The notes below the pieces were generated by a model. That model was not told where the DNA came from and searched no databases. It worked only from the letters and a program-made list of their open reading frames with translations. A stretch of 64,000 nucleotides of DNA from Lachnospiraceae bacterium (GTDB taxonomy: Bacteria; Bacillota; Clostridia; Lachnospirales; Lachnospiraceae). Within the stretch, counting starts at the first letter, position 1. The number at the start of each line of letters is the position of its first letter. This document shows positions 8,420 to 17,521 of the stretch, piece after piece. A program made the position numbers and the translations under genes. The stretch is from assembly GCA_017450485.1 (NCBI GenBank), contig JAFSTN010000028.1, positions 62,001 through 126,000 on the forward strand. The letters run 5' to 3'.

Positions 8420-9594
8420 TGAAATTCACCTTTGTATCCAATTATATCAATCATCACCAGCAGCCTTTCTGTGATGCCATGTACGAGAAACTGGGTGAAG
8501 ATTTCACGTTCGTAGCGACTATGCCGATGGAGCAGGAACGTGTTGATATGGGCTGGGACATGGGCGCTGATGAGCTTCCCTACGTGAAGCATCTGTATGA
8601 GGATCCCTCCTGTGAGCAGCTGATCTATGACAGTGATGCAGTACTTCTGGGGTGGTGTGAGAGGGAGGACATAGCGCAGAGAAGATTAAACAGCGGGAAA
8701 CTGACCCTCAGGGTAAGCGAAAGGCTGTACCGCACCGGTACCTACAAAGCCATCAGTCCCCGTGGACTGATAGCCAAGTATAAAGAACATATACGTTATC
8801 GTAACAGGCCCGTCTTTATGCTGTGCGCCGGGGCATATGCTGCAGCGGATTTCCACCTGATACATGCATATCCCGGCAAGCTGCTCAAATGGGGTTATTT
8901 TCCGCCTTTTATAGAATATGATACCGATGAGATAGACAGGAGACTCAGCAATCCGAAGTGTGTACAGATCATCTGGGTCGGAAGATTTATAGCTCTTAAG
9001 CATCCGGAGTATATGATCAGACTGGCAGCCCGTCTGAAAGCCGAGGGCGAGAACTTCCATATACATATGGTGGGCGACGGAGAGATGTTCGAGGAGATCC
9101 GTAACCGTGTGAGAGAGTTGGTGCCCGACGAGGTTACCATGCATGGCAGTCTGGCACCCGATGAAGTCAGAGCATTGATGTCGGAATGCCACATCCATAT
9201 AAGCACATCCAATCATCTGGAAGGCTGGGGTGCAGTCGTTAATGAGGGAATGAACAGCGGATGCATTGAGATAGCCTGTGACCGGATGGGAGCAGTTCCT
9301 TATCTGATAGAGGATAATCGGAACGGACTCGTCTACCCCGGAGAGGTATACGAATCCATGGAACAGGTGGTACTCAGGGTGTTCCATAACTGGCACGGAT
9401 ATGCCCATCTGGGTGGAAAAGCGTACAGAACCATACGCGATGAATGGAATGCGGATATCGCAGCTGACAGGCTGATGGGACTGATGAAGGCACTGCTCGG
9501 AGAGATCGACGATTATGAACTGCCCAAGGAAGGACCACTGTCACCTGCGCCGATCCTGCATACTGATTTAACATATGCATCTATGAACAGATAA
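8419..9594 (+). CDS. Family 4 glycosyltransferase
   Basis: 391 residues. The C-terminal lobe shows WVGRFIALKHPEYMIRLA, then VGDGEMFEEIRNRV and LEGWGAVVNEGMNSGC, the usual GT4 series of donor-binding motifs with the NEGM glutamate. The start MKFTFVSNYINHHQ has no signal peptide. It begins one base inside the stop of the previous transferase gene, so the two are made together. This and the previous gene resemble each other only in fold; they are not a recent duplication. Confidence 0.87.
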   Translation: MKFTFVSNYINHHQQPFCDAMYEKLGEDFTFVATMPMEQERVDMGWDMGADELPYVKHLYEDPSCEQLIYDSDAVLLGWCEREDIAQRRLNSGKLTLRVSERLYRTGTYKAISPRGLIAKYKEHIRYRNRPVFMLCAGAYAAADFHLIHAYPGKLLKWGYFPPFIEYDTDEIDRRLSNPKCVQIIWVGRFIALKHPEYMIRLAARLKAEGENFHIHMVGDGEMFEEIRNRVRELVPDEVTMHGSLAPDEVRALMSECHIHISTSNHLEGWGAVVNEGMNSGCIEIACDRMGAVPYLIEDNRNGLVYPGEVYESMEQVVLRVFHNWHGYAHLGGKAYRTIRDEWNADIAADRLMGLMKALLGEIDDYELPKEGPLSPAPILHTDLTYASMNR

Positions 9595-9604
9595 TCTGGC
9601 AGAT

Positions 9605-10594
9605 ATGAAGATAAGCATCATCATCCCCGTATACAATACCGAGGATTGCGTGGAAAAGTGCATCAGATCCTGTATGTCACAGACCGTGGCAGATATGGAG
9701 ATCATAGCGGTTGACGATGGATCGACGGACTCTACCCCATCGATCCTGGACCGGTTGGTAGGAGAGGATGAGAGAATCAGGGTTTTGCATCAGGCAAACG
9801 CCGGATCCTCTGCGGCACGTAATGCCGGCATACGCATTTCAACCGGGGATTATCTGGGTTTTGTCGACGCCGATGACTATATAGAGCCGGATATGTACGA
9901 GAAGCTTATCCGGATGGCGGAGGACAGACATCTGGATGTAGTGCAGATAAGCCGTGATGAGGTGGCCGGTGACGGAAGTCCCCTCCCGATGGTTGTGACG
10001 CCTCCCGAAACCCCGACGATCGTATCATCCGAAGATTTCCTCAAAGAATTATTGCTCCATAGGGGAGACTGCTCGTTTTGTACCAAACTTATCAGGCGTG
10101 AACTTTTCGATATCTCTCTTTTTCCCGAAGGTGAGCTGAACGAAGACTTTCGTCTTTTTACGGAGCTCCTGAGTCATATCGACGGAGCAGGCATATTGCC
10201 GGATATCGGATATCACGTATACTACCGCCAGGGCAGTAATACCCGAAAGGCGAGGACGGAATTCTCCCGTGTTTTCAAGGATATAGTCGTAAATGCGGAC
10301 CGGATGGAGAAGTTGGTTGAAGAGAAATATCCGAATCTTACGGAGTATGCCCGCAGGTTCGCACTGGTGCAGAGACTGGATTATATGCTCCACATCCCGG
10401 TGAAGCTGATGAACGATCACGATGAGTTCTATCGTAATGTGAAAGCATATCTGCGAGAACACAGACAGGATATCTCGGGCAATCCTTACCTGAACGATGA
10501 TCAGAGAAAGAAACTGAAGCTGCTGGCGTATGCACCAAGGCTTGTAAGGCAGATACACGGGATGACCATGAAACTCAGGGGAGTGTATCAATGA
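9605..10594 (+). CDS. Family 2 glycosyltransferase
   Basis: 329 residues. A classical GT-A domain fills residues 1-110: ISIIIPVYNTEDCVEKC, then VDDGSTDSTPSI, AGSSAARNAGI and the metal-binding GFVDADDYI. The remaining 200 residues are helical and soluble. It begins 10 nt after the previous gene and overlaps the following membrane glycosyltransferase gene by 4 nt. It probably transfers one sugar of the surface glycan; donor and acceptor are not predictable here. Confidence 0.9.
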   Translation: MKISIIIPVYNTEDCVEKCIRSCMSQTVADMEIIAVDDGSTDSTPSILDRLVGEDERIRVLHQANAGSSAARNAGIRISTGDYLGFVDADDYIEPDMYEKLIRMAEDRHLDVVQISRDEVAGDGSPLPMVVTPPETPTIVSSEDFLKELLLHRGDCSFCTKLIRRELFDISLFPEGELNEDFRLFTELLSHIDGAGILPDIGYHVYYRQGSNTRKARTEFSRVFKDIVVNADRMEKLVEEKYPNLTEYARRFALVQRLDYMLHIPVKLMNDHDEFYRNVKAYLREHRQDISGNPYLNDDQRKKLKLLAYAPRLVRQIHGMTMKLRGVYQ

Positions 10595-12303
10595 TCCGGA
10601 GCGGATCGGACAGGATGAAAGAACCGGCACTGAAAGCAAAAAAGAACATAGCGGGACAGATCGTATTTACAGTTACAGTCGTGATATGCATGATCGCGGC
10701 TGTAGTTTGCTGTTACCGGAAGCAGGGTATGCATGAGGACGAGTTCTACTCATATTACTCGAGTAACAGAACATACGGACTGATCGCAGAGGGTACCGTG
10801 AGCAGAGATATGATCATGGATGAGCTGACAGTCCGGGAAGGAGAGGGCTTTAATTTCGCACTGGTGAAAGAAGTGCAGTCCTGGGATGTACATCCGCCGC
10901 TCTATTATTTCGTTCTGCATTTTGTGTGCTCCCTGACATCAGGCGTATTCAGCATGTGGCAGGGGCTCATCATTAATCTGATATGTCTTTTCGTCAGTCT
11001 TCTGCTGATGAAACAGATCGGGGATATGTATGAGAATTCCGGCGATATGATCATCTGTCCGGCAATACTCGCCTGGGGCCTGAGTGCCGCGACCCTGACG
11101 GGTGTAGTATTCATCCGCATGTATATGCTGCTGACTGTATGGATACTGGCCGTCACGCTCCTGCATCTGAAAAAAGCCGTGGATATCCGTTTTTGGCTGC
11201 TACTGGGTGGGATCACTTTTTGCGGGTTCATGACACATTATTATTTCTTTATCTGGCTGTTTTTTCTGGCTGTGGCATGGAACATCCGTGAGATCATAAG
11301 ACATAAGTCGATCCGTACTACGCTGTATTACGGATTAACGATGATCATCAGCTTCGGTTTGTGTTACCTGTTCTATCCGGCGTTTCCCGCACAGATGTTT
11401 CGCGGACAGCGCGGGGCACAGGCTACGGGCAATTTCATCGATATCGGTAATACATGGGAGCGGATGGTCTTTTTTGCGGAAAAGATAAACAGGATAGGTT
11501 TCGGCGGGATCCTGTGGGTATTGATCGGTCTGCTGGTCATAATGTACCTGCTGAATGCGGATAGCCGGCGTGGGTTGAGACCCAGGATCACCAGGTGGAG
11601 TGCAAACGACGCGCGCGACGCAAGGTATTCCACGATCAGGTATGACGAGGCTGATGAAGCGGTATGCTCGCTCATGGAAGGAGCGGATGAACCTCCGGCG
11701 GAGGGAGCGAAGACCGATCACAGCCAGCGGTGCGGAAACGACGTAATGCTCCTGTGCTGCGCGCTTGCCGGATACTTCCTCGTGGTCTCCAAGACAGCGC
11801 TCATGCTGGGAGACAGTTCCGTAAGGTATGTGATGCCCGTACTTGGGATCCTGTATCTGTGTCTGGCGGAGGGACTGGTAACCGGGGCCGTGGGGGTTAT
11901 GAGAGTCCTTACACATGGCGGAGACAGAGGCACAAAGTATGGCTCGATAGCGGCTTCAGTGATAGTGGGCGTGATTGTCATCATGAACATGATTTCCGAT
12001 CTGCACGGAAATATCTCATTCCTGTATCCCGAGAAGGCCGGCCACAGGGTAATACTGGATCAATACAGTGATGCGGATGTCGTCTGTTTATATCCTTCGG
12101 GGCAGTCCTGGATAATATGGGCGGATATGACCGAGTTGCTGGGGTTTGACGAGGTAACCTGTATGCCGGCGGATTCCGTTGATCTTCAGATCGATGAACC
12201 TGCCGTACTGTATCTGGATCGTGGAGCAGCCGTGATCCCGGATGAGGCGCAGTATTTGTACAGTAATGATTACAGTGACGTATACTATTGTGACGGTGAC
12301 TGA
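10591..12303 (+). CDS. PMT/ArnT-like membrane glycosyltransferase (GT39/GT-C fold)
   Basis: 570 residues with an N-terminal hydrophobic segment at about 17-38, then the extracytoplasmic acidic motif QGMHEDEFYSYYSS, matching the Asp-Glu loop of dolichyl/polyprenyl-phosphate-sugar transferases. At least nine more hydrophobic stretches follow, and WDVHPPLYYFVLHF is the second loop signature of the family. It should use a polyprenyl-phosphate sugar on the outer face of the membrane. An unusually long charged segment at roughly residues 322-390 (11555-11760), rich in Arg, Asp and Glu, interrupts the hydrophobic pattern. It ends the glycosyltransferase run and is followed by a terminator. Confidence 0.82.
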   Translation: MIRSGSDRMKEPALKAKKNIAGQIVFTVTVVICMIAAVVCCYRKQGMHEDEFYSYYSSNRTYGLIAEGTVSRDMIMDELTVREGEGFNFALVKEVQSWDVHPPLYYFVLHFVCSLTSGVFSMWQGLIINLICLFVSLLLMKQIGDMYENSGDMIICPAILAWGLSAATLTGVVFIRMYMLLTVWILAVTLLHLKKAVDIRFWLLLGGITFCGFMTHYYFFIWLFFLAVAWNIREIIRHKSIRTTLYYGLTMIISFGLCYLFYPAFPAQMFRGQRGAQATGNFIDIGNTWERMVFFAEKINRIGFGGILWVLIGLLVIMYLLNADSRRGLRPRITRWSANDARDARYSTIRYDEADEAVCSLMEGADEPPAEGAKTDHSQRCGNDVMLLCCALAGYFLVVSKTALMLGDSSVRYVMPVLGILYLCLAEGLVTGAVGVMRVLTHGGDRGTKYGSIAASVIVGVIVIMNMISDLHGNISFLYPEKAGHRVILDQYSDADVVCLYPSGQSWIIWADMTELLGFDEVTCMPADSVDLQIDEPAVLYLDRGAAVIPDEAQYLYSNDYSDVYYCDGD

Positions 12304-12364
12304 TACTGCGTGTTTTTCGATGTTCAATCGAACAGTACCGCAGAGGCATGATAACGGGAATCTG

Positions 12365-12398
12365 AAACGGCGGCGTGTTTTTACGTCAGCCGTTTTTT
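12365..12398 (+). terminator. Intrinsic terminator after the glycan operon
   Basis: AAACGGC at 12365-12371 pairs with GCCGTTT at 12389-12395, with CGT/ACG pairing inside, followed by a run of six T (12393-12398). It lies 62 nt behind the membrane glycosyltransferase gene and closes that operon. Confidence 0.75.
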
Positions 12399-12445
12399 GT
12401 GGTATATTTATATGAAGTGTATATTGGCGAAAGAATGTGGAAATA

Positions 12446-14452
12446 ATGAGTTTTAGAAAGCGTTTCTGCACAATCTTCATATCAGCGGTTGTAGCGGTCG
12501 CATCCACCGGATGCGGTGCTTCGGGTGCGTCTATTTTCATGAAGGACGGATCCATCGTCAATATAGGTGATACCAATCCTCAGGTACAGACAGATGAGGC
12601 GGGCGGAAACGGACCGGTGAGTAACGCCGGGCCCGGGGCCGTGGCTGCCGGAGAAGTGGAGGCAAACGCGGACGGAGCGACTGCCGGGCAGACGGGAACA
12701 CCTCATTATACATACGAAGGGGAGTATGACCCCAGCCTGGATCCTTTCATATCCGGCGGAGGGATCTCGCCGTTTTATAATATGAACAGCGGTACTGCTG
12801 AAGGTACGTCAGCTGATGCTGCCGGGCAGGGAACCGGCGGGACACCCGCAGATGCAGGCAGTGGAAGCGGGACCGGTCAGTCTCCCGATACAGGCACGCC
12901 CAGAGACGGGACGGGGATCGGCGGAACCGCAGCGGAGATCATATCCAATGCCGCAGATACGGTGATAGACGAAGCGAGCCGCAAGAATTCGGATCTGTAC
13001 GTAGCCACTACCGGTAACGATGAGACAGGTGAGGGAACATATGATGATCCCTATTTCTCCATTCAGAAGGCCCTTGATACCGTTACACCGGGGCATACGA
13101 TATATGTACTGAGCGGTATATACAAAGGCGCCAATACTTTATCCATATCCGGCACGGATTCCGCACCGATCACGATCACCGCATATCCCGGAGCATCCGC
13201 AACAGTGTCGTTGGGAGTGGGAGAACGCGGTGCCATATTTGATATCAACGGAAATTCAAACATCAACATCATCGGCCTGCGGATAGGTTACTCATATGCG
13301 TCATGGGTATACGGAGTATTCATGACGGAAGGAGTGCATGATATCAATATCACGAGTTGTGAGTTCTGCAATATATCCTGTACGGCTGCCCCGGGACAGG
13401 GCGGAGCGTATGCGGTGCTGGCATACGGCAACGGCGCTACCGAGGATAAGGCGATCAGAAATGTGACCGTATACAACAATATGGTTCACGACATGAATAC
13501 CGGTTACAGCGAAGCACTGGCGGCATCCGGTAACGTGTCCGACATCAAGTTCACCGGAAATGTGGTCGACGGCATCTCAAATATCGGAATAGATCTGTAC
13601 GGTGGGGGTGGTTATTGTATCAATCAGGAATTTGACAGCCCCCGCAACTGTGAGATATCCGGGAACACAGTATATCAGTGCCAGTGCCCGTACTGGTCAT
13701 GTGCAGGCATATATGTGACCAACGCACATGATTGCGTGATAAAGGACAACTTCGTATATGAGAATGCATATGGCATAGAGGTGGCCGCTGAGCATAATCA
13801 TTATCTCTACCCCACGACCAAGATATCCGTGACGGGCAATACCGTTCACGACAATCATGACGGCGGTATAACCATAGGCGGCGTGGATGCTGTCAATTCG
13901 GGTTTTGTGACTGAGAGCGAAGTATCGGGTAATATTCTCTATAACAACGGAGCACTGGTCAATGACGGCGCAAACGGAGAGATACACTTTGAGAAGTGTG
14001 ATGGGATAGATGTAAAAGACAATATTGTCAGAAATCATGACTACAGATATCCGGTCATAGGCTGCGGCAAGACCAGCGAGTATGTTAAGAACGTTAAATT
14101 CACCAATAACCTGTACGCTTACGATAAGCCGGAGAAGATAACATTCAGATATCAGGGAAATGAATACATAGGTCTGGAGGCATGGAATAAGTTTACCGGA
14201 GGTTCCGATACCAACGGCAAAAAGGACGATAAGAATACAACCGCCAATAATACGAATAACAATACCAATACCAACACGAATACAAATACAAATACAAACA
14301 ACAACACAAACACGAACAACAACACAAATACGAACAACAACACAAATACGAACAACAACACAAACACAAACAACAACACAAATACGAACAACAACACAAA
14401 CACAAACAACAACACAAATACGAACAACAATACAAATACCGGATCGAATTAA
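12446..14452 (+). CDS. Secreted parallel beta-helix lipoprotein with Asn/Thr-rich tail
   Basis: About 668 residues. The N-terminus has RKRF, a hydrophobic core and TGCGASG, so it is probably lipidated, although serine at -3 makes the lipobox weak. A Gly/Ala/Thr-rich linker runs to about residue 180. Then comes DLYVATTGNDETGEGTYDDP with IQKALDTVTPGHTIYV, a DUF1565-type entry into a right-handed beta-helix. Repeats such as NVVDGISNIGIDLYG and NTVHDNHDGGITIGG continue to about 595. The last 55 residues are almost only Asn and Thr. Such folds often bind or cleave acidic polysaccharide, and the position after the glycan operon fits. ATG 12446 and GTG 12437 are both possible starts; neither has a strong ribosome site. 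Confidence 0.8.
   Translation: MSFRKRFCTIFISAVVAVASTGCGASGASIFMKDGSIVNIGDTNPQVQTDEAGGNGPVSNAGPGAVAAGEVEANADGATAGQTGTPHYTYEGEYDPSLDPFISGGGISPFYNMNSGTAEGTSADAAGQGTGGTPADAGSGSGTGQSPDTGTPRDGTGIGGTAAEIISNAADTVIDEASRKNSDLYVATTGNDETGEGTYDDPYFSIQKALDTVTPGHTIYVLSGIYKGANTLSISGTDSAPITITAYPGASATVSLGVGERGAIFDINGNSNINIIGLRIGYSYASWVYGVFMTEGVHDINITSCEFCNISCTAAPGQGGAYAVLAYGNGATEDKAIRNVTVYNNMVHDMNTGYSEALAASGNVSDIKFTGNVVDGISNIGIDLYGGGGYCINQEFDSPRNCEISGNTVYQCQCPYWSCAGIYVTNAHDCVIKDNFVYENAYGIEVAAEHNHYLYPTTKISVTGNTVHDNHDGGITIGGVDAVNSGFVTESEVSGNILYNNGALVNDGANGEIHFEKCDGIDVKDNIVRNHDYRYPVIGCGKTSEYVKNVKFTNNLYAYDKPEKITFRYQGNEYIGLEAWNKFTGGSDTNGKKDDKNTTANNTNNNTNTNTNTNTNTNNNTNTNNNTNTNNNTNTNNNTNTNNNTNTNNNTNTNNNTNTNNNTNTGSN
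14297..14440 (+). repeat. Eight tandem 18-bp units coding Asn/Thr repeats
   Basis: Eight consecutive units of the form AACAACAACACAAAYACR, each coding N-N-N-T-N-T, with only third-position and one first-position change. A further irregular AAT/ACA stretch precedes them from 14246. Copy number could change by slippage without breaking the frame, so the tail length of the beta-helix lipoprotein may vary between strains. Confidence 0.95.
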
Positions 14453-14469
14453 GCATAAAGGGGATTAGG

Positions 14470-15276
14470 ATGAATAAGCTCGGATTCATAGGAATGGGCA
14501 ATATGGCGCAGGCCATCGCAGGCGGTTTTATATCCGCCGGAGTCTTAAGCGGAGATAACATATACGCTTATGCACCCAACACGGAGAAACTGAAGGGGAA
14601 TGCCGCAAGAATAGGTTTCGTTGCGGTCGAAGCGATCAAAGACCTGACAGAGATGAGCGATACCCTGATCATGGCCTGCAAACCTTATCAGATAGAGGGC
14701 GTACTTGACAGTATCGGGACCGGATTGGGCGGGAAGAACCTGATATCCATCGCCCTGGGATGGGATCATGACAGATATGTCAAGGAACTGGCCGGCAGAG
14801 GGATCAGTGTATCGGGAGCTGATGGTGTAAGGATACAGTTTGTCATGCCGAACACACCGGCGCAGGTGGGTGAAGGCGTCTTTCTGTTTGAGGAGATGCA
14901 CTCGCTGGATAACGAGGAACGAATGCAGGTGATGGATGCTTTCTCCAAGCTGGGCCTGGTAAAAGAACTGCCGTCTCATCTGATGGGAATAGGCGGTGCG
15001 ATCACCGGCTGTGGACCGGCATTCATCGATATGTATATAGAAGCTATGGGCGATGCGGCCGTTAAATACGGAATACCCAGACAGATGGCATATGATCTGG
15101 TAAGTGCCACCGTAAAAGGAAGTGCATCGCTGCAATTGGAAACCAAAACACATCCCGCCATGCTTAAGGATGCGGTATGCTCCCCCGGCGGATCCACGAT
15201 CCGCGGAGTGGCCGCTCTGGAGGCAGCGGGTTTCAGGGATGCCTGTATCTCGGCGATCGATGAGATCATGAACTGA
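14470..15276 (+). CDS. proC: Pyrroline-5-carboxylate reductase
   Basis: 268 residues, the normal ProC length. It starts LGFIGMGNMAQAIAGGFI, the NADPH-binding fold of the family. Later come FVMPNTPAQVGEGV, and the C-terminal helical dimer domain with ITGCGPAFIDMYIEAM and SPGGSTIRGVAALE, all strongly conserved in ProC. It catalyses the last step of proline synthesis, NAD(P)H-dependent reduction of pyrroline-5-carboxylate. It starts 17 nt after the beta-helix gene but has no evident functional link with it. Confidence 0.95.
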   Translation: MNKLGFIGMGNMAQAIAGGFISAGVLSGDNIYAYAPNTEKLKGNAARIGFVAVEAIKDLTEMSDTLIMACKPYQIEGVLDSIGTGLGGKNLISIALGWDHDRYVKELAGRGISVSGADGVRIQFVMPNTPAQVGEGVFLFEEMHSLDNEERMQVMDAFSKLGLVKELPSHLMGIGGAITGCGPAFIDMYIEAMGDAAVKYGIPRQMAYDLVSATVKGSASLQLETKTHPAMLKDAVCSPGGSTIRGVAALEAAGFRDACISAIDEIMN

Positions 15277-15323
15277 GATCCCGGGGCATATCAGATCAAT
15301 AAGGAAATGAGAGGATACATATT

Positions 15324-17393
15324 ATGAACAACAAAGGACCTTATTATATAACTACTGCGATAGCTTATACTTCCGGCAAACCGCACATCGGTAACTGCTA
15401 TGAGATCATGCTGGCGGATGCGATAGCCAGATATAAGAAAGCTGACGGATATGATGTGCATTTTCAGACCGGATGCGATGAGCACGGCCAGAAGATTGAA
15501 ACACGTGCCATTGAAGAAAATCTGACCCCCAAAGAATTTGTGGATAAGACTGCCGGTGTTATCCGCCATCTCTGGGACCTGATGGGGACATCCTATGACC
15601 GGTTCATCAGAACCACCGATGAAGATCATGAACGCCAGATACAGAAGATATTCAGGAAGTTCTATGATCAGGGAGATATCTATAAGGGATCATATGAGGG
15701 ACTGTACTGTACGGAATGTGAGGCGTTCTACACGCAGGCGCAGCTTAAGGACGGGGCATGTCCGGTCTGCGGAGGAAAGGTACATCCCGAGCAGGAGGAA
15801 GCATATTTCTTCAAAATGAGTAAATATGCTCCGAAGCTTATAGAATACATCAATGCGCATCCCGAGTTTATCCAGCCTGTATCACGTAAGAACGAGATGA
15901 TGAACAATTTCCTGCTTCCGGGACTTCAGGATCTGTGTGTATCACGTACGTCATTCAAGTGGGGCATCCCCGTTGACTTCGATGATAAGCATGTAGTCTA
16001 TGTATGGCTTGACGCGCTCAGCAACTATATCACCGGTATCGGGTATGATGCAGACGGGAACCACAGTGACCTGTATAAGAAGTACTGGCCCGCTGATCTG
16101 CATCTGATCGGAAAGGACATCATCCGCTTCCACACGATCTACTGGCCGATATTCCTGATGGCTCTCGGCGAGCCGCTTCCGAAGCAGATATTCGGACATC
16201 CCTGGCTCCTTCAGGGTGGAGAGAAGATGAGTAAGTCCAAAGGCAACGTGATATATGTGGACGACCTGATCGATGTGTTCGGCCTGGATGCAGTACGTTA
16301 TTTCGTGGTACATGAGATGCCTTATGAGAACGACGGAACCATCACATGGGAGCTTATGTGTGAAAGAGTCAACTCCGATCTGGCCAATACTCTCGGAAAC
16401 CTCGTAAACCGTACCATCGGCATGAGCAATAAGTATTTCGGGGGAGCCGTAGCGGATAAGGGTGCGGCTGATCCGGTCATTGATGCGGAGATGAAGGCTT
16501 TTGTCTCCGGCGCTTACGATCGTGTTGAGAAGTGCATGGAAACCCTGCATGCGGCCGATGCCCTGACAGAGATATTTGACGTGTTCAAGCGCCTGAATAA
16601 GTATATAGATGAGACGGAACCGTGGATTTTGGCCAAGGATGAGGCAAAGAAAGACCGTCTGTCGACCGTATTGTATAATCTGTGTGAAGGTATCATCATG
16701 GGTGCGTCTCTACTGGCTCCTTTCCTGCCCGGAACATCCGAGAAGATATCCGGTCAGCTTGGACTGAAGCTGCTGGATTTCGATGAACTCTGCAGCTTCA
16801 AAGAGGGCGGTTCGACACAGGTGACATCCGAGCCCGAGATACTCTTCGCACGTCTCGACAAGGAAGAGATCCTTAAGAAAGCCGAAGAGATCCAGTCACG
16901 TCAGCGTGCGGAGTTTCTGGATCATCAGAAGACCGCGTTTGCCAACCTTGTGAAAGCGGGCAAGATGACTCAGGAGGAGGCAGATGCTGCGTGGAAAGCA
17001 TTGAGTGGTGAGAGTAACACGGACGATACGGCAGAAAACGCCGGAGTTATCGATATAGATGCGAAACCCGAGATCACGTATGAAGATTTCGATAAATTAC
17101 AGCTGCAGGTCGGCGAGGTACTTGAATGTGAGGAAGTGCCCAAGAGCAGAAAACTCCTTAAATTCAAGATCCGCATAGGTTCACAGACCAGACAGATATT
17201 GTCGGGCATCAAGTCCAGCTACAGTGCTGATGAGTTGGTCGGAAAGAAAGTCATCGTACTTGTGAACCTGAAGCCACGCGAAATAGCCGGCATGATGAGT
17301 GAAGGAATGATCCTGAGCGCTATAGACGAAGAGGGAGCGCTGTCACTGCTTGCGCTTGACAGGGATATGCCCGCAGGCGCAGAAGTCGGGTAA
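15324..17393 (+). CDS. metG: Methionyl-tRNA synthetase with C-terminal tRNA-binding domain
   Basis: 689 residues. Class I signatures are HIGN at residues 21-24 and KMSKS at about 301-305. A zinc-binding knuckle reads CTECEAFY followed by CPVCGG. The C-terminal 110 residues form an EMAP-II-like OB-fold (LQLQVGEVLECEEVP, then MMSEGMILSA), which in other MetG proteins mediates dimerisation and tRNA binding. The enzyme charges both initiator and elongator tRNA-Met. No T-box leader is visible in the 47-nt gap after proC. It is followed directly by a highly structured 97-bp element. Confidence 0.97.
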   Translation: MNNKGPYYITTAIAYTSGKPHIGNCYEIMLADAIARYKKADGYDVHFQTGCDEHGQKIETRAIEENLTPKEFVDKTAGVIRHLWDLMGTSYDRFIRTTDEDHERQIQKIFRKFYDQGDIYKGSYEGLYCTECEAFYTQAQLKDGACPVCGGKVHPEQEEAYFFKMSKYAPKLIEYINAHPEFIQPVSRKNEMMNNFLLPGLQDLCVSRTSFKWGIPVDFDDKHVVYVWLDALSNYITGIGYDADGNHSDLYKKYWPADLHLIGKDIIRFHTIYWPIFLMALGEPLPKQIFGHPWLLQGGEKMSKSKGNVIYVDDLIDVFGLDAVRYFVVHEMPYENDGTITWELMCERVNSDLANTLGNLVNRTIGMSNKYFGGAVADKGAADPVIDAEMKAFVSGAYDRVEKCMETLHAADALTEIFDVFKRLNKYIDETEPWILAKDEAKKDRLSTVLYNLCEGIIMGASLLAPFLPGTSEKISGQLGLKLLDFDELCSFKEGGSTQVTSEPEILFARLDKEEILKKAEEIQSRQRAEFLDHQKTAFANLVKAGKMTQEEADAAWKALSGESNTDDTAENAGVIDIDAKPEITYEDFDKLQLQVGEVLECEEVPKSRKLLKFKIRIGSQTRQILSGIKSSYSADELVGKKVIVLVNLKPREIAGMMSEGMILSAIDEEGALSLLALDRDMPAGAEVG

Positions 17394-17400
17394 AACGCAT

Positions 17401-17497
17401 GCGCGAGAGCGGCACATTGGTCTCGCAGCGAGGACTTACGAGTTTCGCTTGCGAAACTGTAGTCGCATGCAAGGGACTATTGTGCCGCTAGGCGCGC
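17401..17497. other. Cloverleaf-like nested inverted-repeat element behind metG
   Basis: An outer stem pairs GCGCG (17401-17405) with CGCGC (17493-17497) and, after a small internal loop, AGCGGCACA (17408-17416) with TGTGCCGCT (17481-17489). Inside lie three separate hairpins: CTCG/CGAG at 17422-17432, AGTTTCGC/GCGAAACT at 17441-17458, and TAGTC/GACTA at 17460-17479 enclosing GCATGC. The whole is a multibranch junction that looks like a cloverleaf but lacks tRNA consensus loops. It sits between the metG stop and the ribosome site of the lipase gene, with no U-tract. It may be a palindromic repeat unit, an mRNA-stability element or a small RNA. Confidence 0.7.
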
Positions 17498-17521
17498 TCG
17501 ATGATTCACCGGAGGTATCAT

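Noticed and set aside
14152-14430. Minus-strand frame made of alternating Leu/Phe/Val
   Set aside because: Reverse reading of the 18-bp Asn/Thr repeat tract; not a membrane protein gene.
14297-14440. Possible CRISPR-like array
   Set aside because: Units are contiguous 18-bp coding repeats without spacers.
17401-17497. tRNA gene
   Set aside because: The cloverleaf shape lacks T-loop and D-loop consensus, anticodon arm and CCA-end geometry.
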